Below, piece after piece: positions 1 through 12,466 of a stretch of 64,000 nt of DNA. The stretch spans positions 2,172,501 through 2,236,500 of the forward strand of contig JAJTWR010000481.1 of NCBI GenBank assembly GCA_021613335.1, read 5' to 3'. Below the pieces are notes generated by a model that searched no databases, was not told the origin of the DNA, and saw only the letters and a program-made list of their open reading frames with translations. Position numbers and translations under genes: made by a program. The DNA comes from Whitmania pigra. Its lineage: Eukaryota; Annelida; Clitellata; Hirudinida; Haemopidae. Every line of letters begins with the position of its first letter. The stretch's first letter is position 1.

Positions 1-1548
1 TTGCTGGAATTTCAATATTTTGGTGTATGTTCGTAAGCCCATTCAGTCGGCATCGTAGGTCGAATATAAGTTTTTAACCTTTTGAGAGTCAAAATACTTC
101 TTTCATGCTTACCTGTTGTGGATGGTCGGATAGCCGAAATGAATAGAATCATTCTAACATTTGGGTATAAATCATTGTTTGCCTAATGTAGATAATCTAC
201 AAAATTTGAAATTGTTAGTCCCGGTTGTATTGCAAGATCGCCTCGGACCAACCCAGGTACAACTTGATTCACGAAATTACCTTTACGTCAACATCCTCCG
301 CTGAAGGACCTAAATAAAACTTGGAAAGATAACTAGCTAACAAAGTAGCTAGTAAAAAATCGATCTAACATACTATTGCAAAGAAATAACAATTCCAAAA
401 CAAGGGTAGGTTTATTGTTTCCAAAAACCATACGTTTTGCTTGTGTTGGGCTTAGAAACGACACCTAAAGCTATCTCCCTAAAAACAAAAATTTTAAATT
501 GAATATTTTCATAAATTAAAGTCCTAACAGTTTCAAATTTTCAATAAATGATATAATTTGCTGATGAAATTTGAGAACGAAAAAGTTGTACCGCTTGCTC
601 GCTAGGTGTCGCTTTAAATTTACTTTCTTAAGATACCATTTCATCTTTAATTATTCAACATATATTACGAAAATTGACCTTACGTTAACCTTGTGATGAA
701 ACCTGGCATTCGCGTAAACAATACTTGCAAAATATTGAGAATGACAATTTTTAATATTTTAAATATTTATTTAATTTAATTATCAGTTCTAAACCAATTT
801 AAAAAAAAAAATGTTCTAAAACAATAAAGCAACAAGAATAAAAATACCACGGCAACAACAACAAAAAGACAGTACGGTTATCGCCGGTTCACCGACGATC
901 CATCCTTCCCAAAAAACACACGCACAGGAGTTTGATTTCGAAACAATTGCAGAACTTTTTTAAACCCCAAAGGGTCGAAAAAATAAACAAATCGACATCT
1001 TCATGTGACTCTAAAGAAACAAAACAATCATTCATCGGCTCATTCCCCCCCGACAATCACAGGCACTGGTGTTTTGCTTCGAAACAATGACTAAAGTTGT
1101 CCTCTTAAAAAAAATAGAATTCAATTAAATACTTTTATTAAATAAATTGATAATAATTACAAATTATCATTAAATGACAATTGTAGATTTTATTTCAGGA
1201 CGAAAGAGTTGTGCCATTTGCTCGCTGGGTGTCGCTTGAAATTTACAATTAATCGAAAACACTAATCGAAATTCACATTTTTAAGAACCATTTTAATTTA
1301 TAATATTCAAAATATATTGTGAAAATTAACTTTATGTTAATCTTTTTGTTTTCAAATTTTAGAAAATTTTAATACGGTAAACTATTTAATAATGGTATTG
1401 CTCAAATTTGTTATAAAAATTGGCATTCGTTCAAACAATATTTGCAAATTATTGAGAATGACAATTATTAATATTTTAAATGTTTATTTAATTTAAATTT
1501 CAGTTCTAAACCAAAGAAAATAAAGCAACAAGAATAAAAATACCACTT

Positions 1549-1870
1549 TTTTTTACATTTACATTTATTTATCCAATATTTTACGTGCTCGATGTAATCC
1601 CGAAGGGATGTAAAGGCACGGCAAACAAGAGCTCACAAATATGCAGTCTATGAAATAAAAATATAATAAGATAAGAATGGTATAAAAGTGAGTGAACAGA
1701 ATGGAATAAAATAAAATAATAGAGACAGGGACAAAAACAAACTATAGGTTAAAGAATTATTGATATGAAGTCATCGAACTTCTCTGATGTGATACTTAAA
1801 ATCTTGAAATCATAAAAGCAGAACATGTTGGAGATGAGAAATTCTTAACATGCGGTCAACAGGGTAACTC
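1549..1870. other. Unclassified insertion inside a satellite unit
   Basis: About 320 bp that does not match the satellite consensus interrupts the CAA-rich part of a unit. It begins with a T-run and 'acatttatttatcc' and contains 'gatgtaatcccgaaggga'. The start resembles the T-rich (minus-strand A-tail) end of a LINE, but no coding sequence or clear target duplication was seen. Borders are approximate. Confidence 0.35.
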
Positions 1871-2189
1871 CAACTACATAACAACGATAATAACAACAAT
1901 AACTATTCAACATCAATAACAACTAAGCAACTGGAATAAAAATTCCGCAACAACAATAGAAACTCGATAGCAACAACAACAATGCCACAACAAAAATAAA
2001 AATTTCAAATCAACAACGGCAACAACTCCAAATCATCCCATTTACAATCAGGAACCTCATTAACCCCAGGAACCCCAGTGGGTCGAACGTGGGTGGAAAT
2101 ATAATCCACAGTTAAGATCTCCGACTCAGCAAAAACAAGATTCAGTTTCTCCTGTTCTAATAAATACACGGTGAGCTAATTGCGAATTT

Positions 2190-2230
2190 TATTTATTTGA
2201 TTATAGTCCGTTGCATGACTGAGATGATTT
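2190..2230 (-). mobile_element. 41-bp LINE 3'-tail insertion
   Basis: Read on the minus strand, this is 'aatcatctcagtcatgcaac' followed by 'ggactataatcaaataaat', the same 3' end carried by the RNase H LINE at 18424-19643. It is flanked by a 15-bp near-perfect direct repeat, 2175-2189 and 2231-2245 (13 of 15 match), consistent with target-primed reverse transcription and extreme 5' truncation. Confidence 0.7.
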
Positions 2231-2245
2231 GCTATTTGCAAATTT

Positions 2246-2365
2246 GGTTTTTTTTTCATTAACGTCCGTTGCATAGCCAGATGATTAGGACGGCGCAGCC
2301 GCAGCGGGGTTTGAATCCGCGCTGCCATCGTGAGATGTCTTAGCAGTTAGGCCATGCGGGCGCAC
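2246..2365 (-). mobile_element. tRNA-derived SINE
   Basis: On the minus strand the element starts 'gtgcgcccgcatggcctaac', a tRNA-like head with a box A (TGGCCTAACNG) and, about 45 bp on, a box B-like 'ggattcaaacccc'. It continues into a short body ending 'cctaatcatctggctatgca', 'acggacgtt' and an A-rich tail. The flanks are a 12-bp target duplication (2234-2245 and 2366-2377, one mismatch). The 3' body resembles the 3' end of the local LINE family, which suggests mobilisation by that LINE. A second copy lies at 20863-20991. Confidence 0.85.
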
Positions 2366-2764
2366 ATTTGCGAATTTAATACGCGATCCGATTTATCCAA
2401 CCCAAAATGTACAGGCACTAGTATTTTGCTTGGAAACAATGATTAAAGTGCTTCGCTAAAAAGTGAACAAATTCAATGAAATACTGTCATCGAGTAAAGT
2501 GCTTACAATTACAAATTATCATTGAATGACATCGATTGTTGATTTAATTTGAGAACGAAAGAATTAAAACCTGCATTTCCAGAACTCATTTGAGGAAATT
2601 CCTAAAGTTTCAAATTATCATTAAATGATGTAAATTGTTGGTGCAATTTCAGAATGAAAAGGTTGTGCCGCTAGGTGTCGCTAGAGATTCACATTTTAAA
2701 ATATTAAACATATATTATGAAAATAGACATTACGTTAATCTTGCTATGAAACCTGGCATTAGCG

Positions 2765-3628
2765 CAGGGGATCTCAACCTGGGGGGTCCAGGGGAGCCGT
2801 GGAGTATTTTTCAAAAATTTTAAAATTCTTTTACCTAACTTTTTAAAAAATCCGAAAATAATATTTATGGACAAGTAACGAGCATGGAGCAGAGTTTATG
2901 ATAAAGTACAGGAAAGTGTCAATTTTAGCAAAATTTTAATTAAAAAAACATTTACAAACGTGAAAAATTATTTAAATCTAAATGGATTGAAAGAGGTGAT
3001 GTCAACAACAGTAAAGGTGTTGAATTACATCCGTGCAAGAGCATCAAACCACAGACTATTCAAAGAACTCTGCAAGGAAGTTGGTGCTCCTTTTGAAGTC
3101 TTGCTCTCTCATACTGACGTCAGGTGGATGCCAGAGAGCAGATTTTCAGCCTTCTAATGGAACTGCAGATTGAGATGTCCATGTTTTTACAAGAGGAACA
3201 GAGTGACCTTGAAAGTATATTTTGTCTGCCAGAATTCAGCATATCACTGGCGCATTTGGTTGACGTTTTCACCCATTTAAATGAGCGTAACATCAAGATT
3301 CAGAGTCCTAACATGACTGTTATTGATGCTCATGAGAAACTAGCCTTATTTCTGGAAAAGCCCTGTGGATCAGAAGAATGGAGAATAACAACTTTGCCAA
3401 TTTTCCAAGATTAGAAGAGTCTCTGCAACCCAATCTGGGTGCAGCTGGAACAATACCAGCTTCTCATAAAGGCGACATTTTGGCCTACCTAGGAACTCTG
3501 ATGGCATCATTACTACTGGACTACTTTATTACGAAAGAGTTGCAGCCCAATGATGCCTGGATCCGGAATCTATTTTTGGTCCATTTGGAAAGCGTGGAGC
3601 CGTGACACAAAAAGGTTGGGAACCCCTG
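2765..3628 (+). mobile_element. hAT (Charlie-like) transposon, copy A
   Basis: The terminal inverted repeats are 'caggggatctcaacctgggg' on the left and the reverse complement of 'aaaggttgggaacccctg' on the right. The flanks are 8-bp duplications, cattagcg (2757-2764) and cctcagcg (3629-3636), with two mismatches. The element sits exactly within the satellite motif 'cctggcattcgcgtaaac'. Related copies occupy the same satellite position at 5155-5589 and 16557-17270. At 864 bp it is internally deleted. Confidence 0.8.
2960..3605 (+). pseudogene. hAT transposase remnant (FAM200/ZBED5-like), copy A
   Basis: Three overlapping frames read through a decayed hAT transposase. Frame 2960-3157 has 'ELCKEVGAPFEVLLSHTDVR' followed by 'WMPESR', frame 3124-3414 has 'VDVFTHLNERN', and frame 3378-3605 has 'DYFITKELQPNDAWIRNLF'. 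This is typical of the domesticated FAM200/ZBED5/SCAND3-type transposase family: a DDE/RNase H-like core with the Trp-Arg catalytic neighbourhood. The C-terminal dimerisation segment is missing here but present in copies B and C. Frameshifts and stops make it non-functional. Confidence 0.75.
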
Positions 3629-4581
3629 CCTCAGCGTAAACAATACTTGCAAAATATTGAGAATGGCAATTTTTAATATTTGTTTAATTTAAATTTCAGT
3701 TTAAACCAATGAAAATAAATCAACAAGAATAAAAATATCACAGCAATAAAAACTCCACAACAACATAGACAACAGCAATAACAACAAGAACAACTCTAAA
3801 GCGTCCACGACCAAACACAATGAAGATGAACCCAACAAGAAAACAATAACAGTACTGTTATCCAAAACACAAGTCAATGCATCTTTCATAAAATCATTGG
3901 TGACTGGCTTCGAAACAATACTTAAAGTATTTTTAACTCATTAAACCCCAAAGGGCCCAAAAACAAGCATTTGACTATCAGGTAGAAGGAGATCATAAGC
4001 GATCTTGAAGAGTCGCTTTATCCTCTTCAAAAATCATAGGTACTGGTGTTTTGCTTCGAAGCAATGGCTAAAGTTTTCCGCTTAAGTACGTAAAATTCAA
4101 TTAAATAATTTTATCGAGTAAAGTGTTAGTAATTATAAATTATCATTAAATGACATCGATTGTTGATTTAATTTGAGAACGACAGAATTGAGTCGTTTGC
4201 TCATCAGGTGGCGCTGTAAATTCACAATTTTAGGATTGTTTTTGTATTAAATATTCGAAATATAATATAAAATTTGACTTTATGTTATTCTTATTGTTTT
4301 AATAATGCGGACAAGTATTTAGAAACATTTTTGTTTAAATTTGTGATGAAACCTGGTATTCGCATAAACTGTTAAACCAATGAAAATTAACAATTTGATA
4401 TATTAAATGATAGTTTTAAATTTATTACAATAAAACAAATACAATAAAGTCTCCACAACAACAGAAACAACAACTCCATGGCATCCCGGACCAAATACAA
4501 TCATGAACCACAACAAACCCTCACAGGCTAAAAAAGAAAATGGTCGCGAAGAATAGCAGAAGACTTTATCGGTTTCAGCTG

Positions 4582-4624
4582 TTTATTTTATTTGATTATA
4601 GTCCTTTGCATAACAGAGATGATT
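4582..4624 (-). mobile_element. 43-bp LINE 3'-tail insertion
   Basis: It is the minus-strand tail 'aatcatctctgttatgcaaa' followed by 'ggactataatcaaataaaat', flanked by a perfect 12-bp target duplication 'cggtttcagctg' at 4570-4581 and 4625-4636. Confidence 0.8.
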
Positions 4625-4816
4625 CGGTTTCAGCTGGTTACACAAGCCTATTTAACTTCCCAAAAAAGCATAGGCACTGGTGTTTTGCGTCAAAACAATG
4701 GCTAACGTTCTGCGCTTGAAAACATTAAATTCAATTAAATAGTTTCATCGAATAAAGTGAAAATAACTAAAAATTATCATTAAATGACATCTATTGTTGA
4801 TTTTTAATTTGAGAAC

Positions 4817-4996
4817 ACGAGTCAACGCAACGGAGTAGCCAGAATAAGCCGAGGCACCCCTGGCTTACATCAACATCCTCCGCTGGAGAACCTGGAAAAA
4901 CTGGAAATTGATGACAAGCTTAAAAGATGGCTTCCAAAAAAAGCAAATTTAAAATTTTTGCAGTCACTGGCCCAGAACACGAGTCAACTTATTCTT
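4817..4996. repeat. About 160-bp repeat shared with 20708-20863
   Basis: The stretch runs from 'cgagtcaacgcaacggagta' through 'ggcacccctggcttacatca' and 'aaaagatggcttccaaaaaa' to 'cacgagtcaac'. It recurs with about 90 percent identity by eye at 20708-20863, and a weaker match lies at 240-320. It is a sub-block present only in some satellite units, so the array contains at least two unit types. Confidence 0.65.
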
Positions 4997-5154
4997 CACT
5001 AAAACCAAAGGCACTGGTGTTTTGCTTGAAAACAATGGCTAAAGTTGTCTGCTTAAAAAAAATAAAATGCAATTAAGTAATTTCATCGAATAAAGTGATA
5101 ATAATTACAAATTATCATTAGATGACATTTATTGTTGATTTTTAATTTGAGAAC

Positions 5155-5589
5155 TAATGGAACTGCAGATTGAGGTGTTGAGGGAGTTTCTGGTCAAGAG
5201 TTTGGCTGACTTTTCGTGCTCCATGATGATGCCATACCCAGTTCTAGCCAAAAGAACCATGACATCCATCATTCCTTTTGTGACAAACGACCTCTGAGAA
5301 GCTGGATTTTCAACCCTGCTGACAATCAAAACAAAATCGCGAAACAAACTTGATGCAAAGGATGACATGAGAGTGGTCAAAATCAAAGCCCAGATTTCAT
5401 CTACTTGTAAACAAGAAGCAGGAGCAACATTCACATTAAAAATTTGCTTTTAAAATACATTGTATGGTTCTTTTTTGACAGTAAATTATTGTTCTTTGCT
5501 TTTATTCTTGAAAAAAATTGATAGGGAGGCCGTGGACCACATTTTGTCCTCTAAGGGAGCCGTGGGCTCAAAAAGGTTGGGAACCCCTG
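5155..5589 (+). mobile_element. hAT (Charlie-like) transposon fragment, copy B
   Basis: It starts abruptly at 'taatggaactgcagattgag', which matches copy A at 3153, then jumps to the transposase C-terminus and the right inverted repeat ending 'gggaacccctg'. The left end is lost. The 8 bp after it, catcagcg (5590-5597), is the same satellite site as in copies A and C. The reading frame encodes an 'MTSIIPFVTNDL' and 'LTIKTKSRNKLDAKDDMR' segment, the FAM200/ZBED5-type C-terminal dimerisation region, with an in-frame stop just before the EAGF motif. Confidence 0.75.
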
Positions 5590-5639
5590 CATCAGCGTAA
5601 ACAATACTTGCAAAATATTGAGAATGGCGATTTTTAGTA

Positions 5640-8300
5640 TTTATTTATTTTTTTATTTATTTTATTAAGTGGGTAGAGGACCGAAGCCTCTTACCTGCCC
5701 ACTATCAAACAGCAAAACATTGAAAAAAGAAACGAGAGGTTCAATCAGTAATAGACGAGAAAAGGAGACAAGTCATATTCATTGAGAAGGGAGGTGAAGC
5801 AACTATAGGTGCTAGCTGAGACTAAGCTATTAGGTAGTTTATTCCAAATGTTAATAATTCGATTTGTGAAAAAATATTTGGTGTTGTCTACCGCGCAAAA
5901 ATATGACCTTGGTTTACTCTAGTTGATGAGTAGCTTGCAAAATGAATATGGTTTTTAAGGTGAGTTGATGTTAAATTATTGATGATCCTGTATAATAAGC
6001 AGAGGTCAGCTATTAAACGGCGATGTTCAAGCGATTTAAGTTGTAGAGCCTTGAGCCGGTCATGGTACTTTAGCTGTCCAACAGCAGGGATGGCCTTGGT
6101 AAATTTCTTTTGGATGTTTTCAATGTTCTCCTTCAGGTATTTATGGTGAGGGTTCCAGACCTAACTGCTGTACTCTAGGATTGGTCTGACATATACGCAG
6201 AAAGCTTTGGTGAGAAGATTCTTGTCCCTGAATGTGAATGATTTGAGAATCAGTCTTGAACAGACTGCAACTTTGTGTGTGATGTTGTCAATGTGAAGCC
6301 GGAATTTTAAGTCTGAGTCTATGATGACACCAAGATCTCTGGTTTGATCAACAGTGGTGGGCAGGATATCATCAGGAATACATGTAGTATTGTTGTGGGC
6401 AGGGTCCATTCCTGGGACTGGTTTTAATTGAGCAATTAAAGCATTTTTCCTTGGCTAGGTTTAGCTGCCATTTCCTGCTCCATTTAGTGAGCGAATCGAT
6501 GCCTCTCTGAAGATCAGAACCGTCCATTGACAGAGATTTGTAAAGTTTAATATCATCGGCAAATAGTTTGATTGTGATATCCTTAGGTAGGGAGTCGACT
6601 AAGTCATTGATGTAGATTAGAAACAAAGTAGGGCCCAAAACACTTCCCTGAGGCACACCACTAGTTACGTCAATCGAACCGGATTTTGAGCCATTTAACC
6701 ATTGAATTTGAAGTCATACTTCCATCATGTTTTGTTATTTCTCCAATCGATGAGTGACAAAAAAGCTTGTTATTAACATATCTGTAGAAGCTGCCTAAAT
6801 TATTCTTGCTAATGAGATGCTTTTCCTTCTTGGCCCGATAAGCCGCAAGTTGATTACTGCATTTTTCTGAAAACTTAGTATATTTGGTTTTTCTTTGAAG
6901 ATCAGAATAGATTTCCACTCGCGCCAGTATTTGAGTTTGATTTTGTAAAGCTTTTTCTGAAGTAAGGTTTCATATGGAAGTTTTCAGAGCCCTTGAAGAC
7001 AAAGAGAACATGCAATTTGATGCCCTTTTTCAGACATAGGAGGAAATTTGTTCAACACTCTTCAACTGATAAGCATCTCTGAAAAGTCTGATTCCAATCG
7101 ATCGCGAATATGAAGTTGTTCAAGCTAATGTAATCCGCCCTATTAAAGTCATAGTAGCCATACGATGATGTATTCGTATGTGGAGTTATACCATTCAGGC
7201 GGAAAGTGATGATGTTGTGGTCTGACGAGACAAGTGGCAAGTTACCTCGATCGTTGAAATCTGTAGTGGGTCATTAGACAAGATCAGGTCGAGAATGTTG
7301 TTATTTCGTGTTGGAGAGTTGACAAATTGGTGAAGGCCGAGGTCGTTGAAAAACTCCAAAAATATCCTGTAGATTGAGTTATTAGGAGCCGATGTAAATT
7401 CCCAGTTGAGCTCAGGAAGGTTAAAGTCTCCCATAAGACAAAGCTTGTGATCACCTAAACAGAGATGCCTCAAGCATTTAATGCTGTCTGTAGCATATTG
7501 TTCAGCAGCCAGACCGAATCCTCCACTCCGATAGTAACCAATAAAGCGGTGGTTTTGAGAGCCAATTCTTGAGTCTACACAAACAATTTCAATGTGGGAA
7601 TAATCCGGAGGTACTTGAACCTGATGATACGTAATGTTTTTGATGATCAAAGCAACTCCTCCTCCTCTTGAACGTCTATCCCATCGGACAGCGGTGAAAC
7701 CATTAGGCAGAAAAAGGCTGCTTGGCATGTCATTTGAGAGCCATGTTTCAGTCAGACAAAAGATGTTTGGATTGAAATTGTGGAGAAATAAATGGATCTC
7801 AGTAAGCTTATTATTAATGCTTCTAATATTAGTAAGAGCAAGTTTGAGAATCTGGTCACTAAAATTCCTTTGAACCGAAAGGGATGAATGATTCTTTATA
7901 TTATTCTCAGAGACTGAAGGAACACTCGGGTCCAGAAAATTAAACTTTAGATAGTAAATAAAACTTGGATAACTAAGAGACTTCTGGTGAAATGAAACTG
8001 GGACATCAAGTCTTCTGGAGGTCCCTATCCTACTGTTTATCATTTCTTCAGGGGTGGAATTGCCTGGGAAAGGGAGGATTTTCCTGACCTTCTGTGCTTT
8101 TCTTCATTCTTTCACGTCTTTGGCATCTCTTGTTGTACTCAATCTCTGCCTCTCTTTTTGTTAGGTCCCGGTTAAAGACAGTGACGCCGAAAAGGGGGGC
8201 AGGTGGGGTCACTGCCAGGGGGCCCCCATCTGTAAGGGGCTCCGGTCGGTCCGATCATGTCAATTTTTGCACGTCTCTTCGTTTACCGTAGGAGACAGAA
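5640..8300 (-). mobile_element. CR1-like non-LTR retrotransposon, internally deleted
   Basis: On the minus strand the order is: 5' region (8300-8044), endonuclease (8043-7052), linker (6918-6670), reverse transcriptase from motif 4 on (6656-6161), C-terminal region, and an (aaat)-rich 3' end at about 5640-5670. Endonuclease motifs are 'TETWL', 'GDFNLPELNWEF' and 'SSDHNIITFRL'. RT motifs are 'PQGSVLGPTLFLIYINDL' and an intact 'FADD'. The thumb/C-terminal part has 'YVRPILEYSSPVWNP'. About 130-150 residues of RT fingers are missing between 6670 and 6656. Frameshifts near 7200 and stops show it is dead. The 5' limit is approximate. Confidence 0.8.
6161..8043 (-). pseudogene. CR1-like ORF2 remnant: endonuclease plus reverse transcriptase
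   Basis: The longest intact piece is 282 codons of AP-like endonuclease (8043-7195). A frameshift then leads to the SSDH segment (7240-7052), a linker domain (6918-6670) and the RT palm (6656-6372) continuing in another frame to 6161 and beyond. The family normally encodes one ORF of about 900-1000 residues. Here the frame changes at least three times and the N-terminal half of the RT is deleted. It is related to the LINE fragment at 60020-60710. Confidence 0.8.
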
Positions 8301-8551
8301 TATAATGTCTTAATATCCCCACAGTTTTACATACTGTCAAATACTTTTATATACCGCCGAACGAACAGTCCATTTCAAGTAGGCTGTATAAACTCTGTAT
8401 TCTGATGTGAGACGTTAGGCTAACGTGGTGTAGGACGCCCACACCATTTTAGGTGAAACTGACCATTACAGATCCTTTGATTTGTGTTGTTCCCTAGCAG
8501 GAAAGGTTTGATTTACCGTCACTTCTATTTCTGTGGAGTTATACACTAGAT
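8301..8551. other. No gene seen
   Basis: About 250 bp of unique-looking sequence between the CR1-like LINE and the next hAT element. No ORF, repeat or splice structure was recognised. It ends with the target duplication of the following transposon. Confidence 0.5.
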
Positions 8552-9424
8552 CAGGGGTGCACAACCTTTTTCAGCCTGAGGGCCAAAATTACTTAGTGCC
8601 TGGGCGCCAGGGGCCGCATCAGCGTGCACATAGATCACACAATAAAACAACTCAAAGAATGCAAATTTTTAATGAATGTCATAAAAAAAATAACGTTATT
8701 TAAACATGTATGAATAACTAAATGTAAAAAAACTCAAAGAATGCAAGTTTTTAATAAATGTCATAACAAAAAAAAAATAACGTTATTTAAAAATGTATGA
8801 ATAACTAAATGTTAGTATTTTAATGAGAAGGTTGAGCCTGAATGGTTGCAACAACATTGTCAATATTGGGTTCGAGTTCTGTTGTTGCAAGCCTCAAAAT
8901 CGAACAAAGATTATCATCAGTCAAAGATAATCTCAGTTTATTTTTATTTGTGTTCATGACTGAAAACGTTTGTTCACACACGTATGTGCTGCCAAATTCA
9001 GACAAGATTCGGCAAGCCAAATCTTTGACCGCTCCATATTTAACTGAACTTAGACTTCCATAAAAAGTTAAAATGGAGTTATGCTGAAACGCAGACTTTA
9101 ATTCTGGTGAACATTGAAGATCAATGACTTCTAACTGACATTGCTCAGGTACGGATTCTACAGCACAAGAGAAAGGGTCACAGATGAAGTTGAATAAATC
9201 CTTATGCTCCCTGAATGCATCAAAACGTTCATTAAATTCCTTTAGTAACGCTTCACAACTGTCGTGGTATTTATTGAAAAGCTGAACAAATAGGATGTGC
9301 GAACAGTACTATTAAAAAGAGATGGGCGGGTGCATCGATTTAAAATTCTGTTAGGGCCGCAAATAGCCAAAATGGACTAGTTGTCTGGGGGCCACATCAA
9401 ACGGCCGCGGGTTGTGCACCTCTG
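8552..9424 (-). mobile_element. hAT transposon (GTF2IRD2/EPM2AIP1-like family), 873 bp
   Basis: Ends are 'caggggtgcacaaccttttt' and the reverse complement of 'cgggttgtgcacctctg', a matching inverted pair. It is flanked by a perfect 8-bp duplication 'cactagat' at 8544-8551 and 9425-9432, the hAT hallmark. The interior includes a tandemly repeated AT-rich block (two copies of 'taacgttatttaaa' with 'atgtatgaataactaaatg', 8690-8815). It is a deletion derivative that keeps only the end of the transposase. Confidence 0.9.
8820..9020 (-). pseudogene. hAT transposase C-terminus (GTF2IRD2-like)
   Basis: A 66-codon minus-strand frame contains 'STYVCEQTFSVMNTNKNKLR' and 'LTDDNLCSILRLATTELEP', the hallmark of the hAT C-terminal dimerisation domain as found in GTF2IRD2 and EPM2AIP1-like proteins. 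The upstream catalytic part continues only as decayed sequence to about 9300. It has no start of its own and is a transposase remnant. Confidence 0.8.
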
Positions 9425-9877
9425 CACTAGATTACTGCTAAAGTTGATTTTTGGTCTAAAGGATGTAAAAATCTTACATATTTAATTTGTCAAACTATCA
9501 CGATATTGAAACAGCATATTCGTTGCTACAATAAATAAAAACAGATATGTTATTGTGTCATCTAATAATGGCGTCGTAACTAGGAAAAACGCAGGATAAT
9601 ACTGAAACGCCCACTTCGAGTTAACCATTTTATAACGCCTTCTTGCAATTTATATAATCGCATTGGACGTCATATCTGGATTTACAAACCTAACCGTTCA
9701 TGAAATTTTCCCATATAACTGATGCAGTCCAAAAGTCGGCGCGTGTTGAGCGAAGGGTTATTGTTGTTGCTCTACACGACAGGGCTGTGCCCGTAGAAGT
9801 TGATGCATCACTTACTCTAGAAGGGAAATTGGTGGGAATTCCATGGATACAGTCGGCCTCTTAGAAATTCAGTCTAT

Positions 9878-10180
9878 ATGCTGTTGAATAAGTCTGTCGC
9901 CATTCGACTTGCTGAACACACTTTGAAAACCGATGCACTGTTTCCAAACGTTGTCATTATGATACGTATCTTCCGCACGCTTCCGGTTACCGTTGCTCAA
10001 GCAGAACGATCTTTCATCACATTGGCCCGAGTTAAAAATATTTTGAGATCGACAATGTGTCAAGAACGCCTGACCAGCCTTGGAATGCTGGCAGTGGAAG
10101 GTCGACTTGCAAGAACGATTGATTACAACAGTATAATTGAACTGTCTGCACGCAGAAAAGCCCGCAAAGTTTTGTTGTAG
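9878..10180 (+). pseudogene. hAT transposase C-terminus (ZMYM1-like), fragment
   Basis: The 100-codon frame has 'FPNVVIMIRIFRTLPVTVAQ', then 'AERSFITLARVKNILRSTMC' and 'QERLTSLGMLAVEGRLAR', and ends 'ARKAL'-like. This matches the C-terminal dimerisation domain of ZMYM1-type hAT transposases, a different lineage from the elements on either side. No upstream catalytic domain, inverted repeats or target duplication were found, so only a fragment remains. Confidence 0.75.
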
Positions 10181-10199
10181 CCATCTCTCTTGCATGTCG

Positions 10200-10640
10200 T
10201 AAAAGTCGGTTCCACATAATTACATCGTTTTTAAGAACTTGCGTAGCTTAATCTCCGTCGAAACACCAGTTTGCCTAGTGCACACAAATCTGTACACGTA
10301 GCATGTGGCTGGTTATCTTTGACTAAGGCTGTGTGGTGTAACGGTCGTTGCAGGTAAGGACACAATTATGATGAAATGAAAAACTCACAAAAAATAGGAT
10401 CACCGATGATTAGAGTTGGCTAATTTAAAGCGCCTCGCTGCGTGTTTGACCACCAAAAATTACTACTTTCATTTTAATTAACTGTAAAACAAATAAATTC
10501 AAATTAGATGACGAACAGCGTTTACCTTTGCAAAAGTCATTTCTATATTTTAATTTAGCACCATGTATGCACAAATGTTGAACCTTGATTGTAACATTTA
10601 CCTCAATTTACAGGTTTTATTATAGCAAAATTTCTAAATA
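10200..10640. other. No gene seen
   Basis: AT-rich unique-looking sequence between the ZMYM1-like hAT fragment and the MITE. No ORF or repeat was recognised. Confidence 0.4.
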
Positions 10641-10798
10641 CGGTCAATTCCGGATATAGTCACGTCCAAAACTGTAGGCTGTTGACTTGACTATAACCGA
10701 ATATTTACTATAATCGAAAATAGTAAGCTACATATGGTTTACACGGTGCAAGAGATCAGCTTGACTGTAACCGACTCAACTATATCCGGAATTGACTG
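10641..10798. mobile_element. pogo/Tigger-like MITE, 158 bp
   Basis: The left end 'cggtcaattccggatatagt' is the inverse of the right end 'actatatccggaattgactg' with a single mismatch over 20 bp. Both ends are flanked by TA (10639-10640 and 10799-10800). The CAGTCAANTCCGGATATAGT-type end and TA target match pogo/Tigger (Tc1/mariner superfamily) elements. The interior repeats variants of 'gactataaccga' and encodes nothing. Confidence 0.8.
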
Positions 10799-12466
10799 TA
10801 TTTTGACGAGGGGCCCGCCATGATGTCCTGCCCTGGGGCCCTTGCTGGCTCTCGGCGCTCCTGGTTAAAGAAAGTTAGTTTTGTTGTGGGATCTGATGAG
10901 GTCCGAAGCAGAACTGAAAAAAAGGAAAGCTTCTCGAAACCGTGTTTACCTCTCGTTATCGCTCGTATTGTAATGGTATTGTAATATTAAAACATTTTTA
11001 ATATTTGTTTAATTTAAATTTTAGTTTAAACCAATGAAAATAAATCAACAAGAATAAAAATATCACAGCAATAAGAACTCCACAACAGCAATAACAACAA
11101 GAACAACTCCAAAGCGTCCACGACCAAACACAATCAAGAACTTTAATGAACCCCAGAAGGTCCAAAAAAAAGATAGTACAGTTATCAAAATCACAAGTCA
11201 ATTCATCCTTCATAAAATCACTGGCGCCTGGCTTCGAAACAATACTCAAAGTATATTAAATTAAAATTAAACCCCAAAGGGCACAAAAATAAGCATTTGA
11301 AAACGAATTGTCAAGATCTCAAAAACAATCTTCAAGAGTTGCTTTATCCTCTTCAAAAACCACAGGCACTGGTGTTTTGAAGCAAAACAATGACTAACGT
11401 TTTCCGCTTAAAAAAAAATTCAATTAAATGTATTCATCGGGTAAAGTGCTAATAATTACAAATTATCATTAAATGACATCGATTGTTGATTTAATTTCAG
11501 AACGAAAGAATTAAGCTGTTTGCTCACCACTTGTCGCTGTAAATTCACAATTTTAAGATAGTAATTTATTTAAATATTCGAAATATAATATGAAATTTGA
11601 CTTTATGCTATTCTTGTTGTTTTTATATTTAAAAAATTTTAATGCCGAGAATAATATTTTAGTAATAATTTTATTTGATTTTGTGATGAAACCTGGCTTT
11701 CACATAAACCACCAAAATCAATGAAAATTAACAATTTAATATATTAATTGTTAGTTTTAAATATATTGCAATAAAACAAATACAATAAAGTCTCCACAAC
11801 TCCAAAGCATCCCGGACCAAATACAATCATAAACCACAACAAACCCTTTCAGGGGCAAAAAAGAAAATAGAAGAGCAGAAGAGGACATCATTGGTTTCAG
11901 TTCGTTACACAAGCCTATTTAACTTCCCAAAAAAACATAGGCACTGGTGTTTTGCTTCAAAACAATGGCTAACGTTCTCCGCTTGAAAAAATTAAATTCA
12001 ATTAAATAGTTTCATCGAATAAAGTGATAATAACTAAAAATTATCATTAAATGACATCTATTGTTGATTTTTAATTTGAGAAAAACTGAATTGAGTCGTT
12101 TGCTCACCAGAAGTGTCGCTGTAAATTCCCATTTTTAGGATAGCATTTTATTTAAATATTCGAAATATAATATGATATTTGACTTAAGTTATTCTTGCCG
12201 CTTTGAAATTTTAAAAAATTTTAATGCGGAGAAGCAATTAATAATAATTTTTTTTTTTTTGAATTTGTGATGAAACCTGGCATTCGCCTAAACTGTCAAA
12301 ACCAATAAAAATTAACAATATGTGCATAATATTTAGCATTATTTATTTAGCAAAGTTGCTCCAGCGCGGAACTTATGAAATGCCTCACGTACTTTATTAT
12401 ACGAGTCATAAGGTGTTGCGCAATAGTCAAATTAAACCCTAAAGGGCCCAAATAATAAGCAATTAG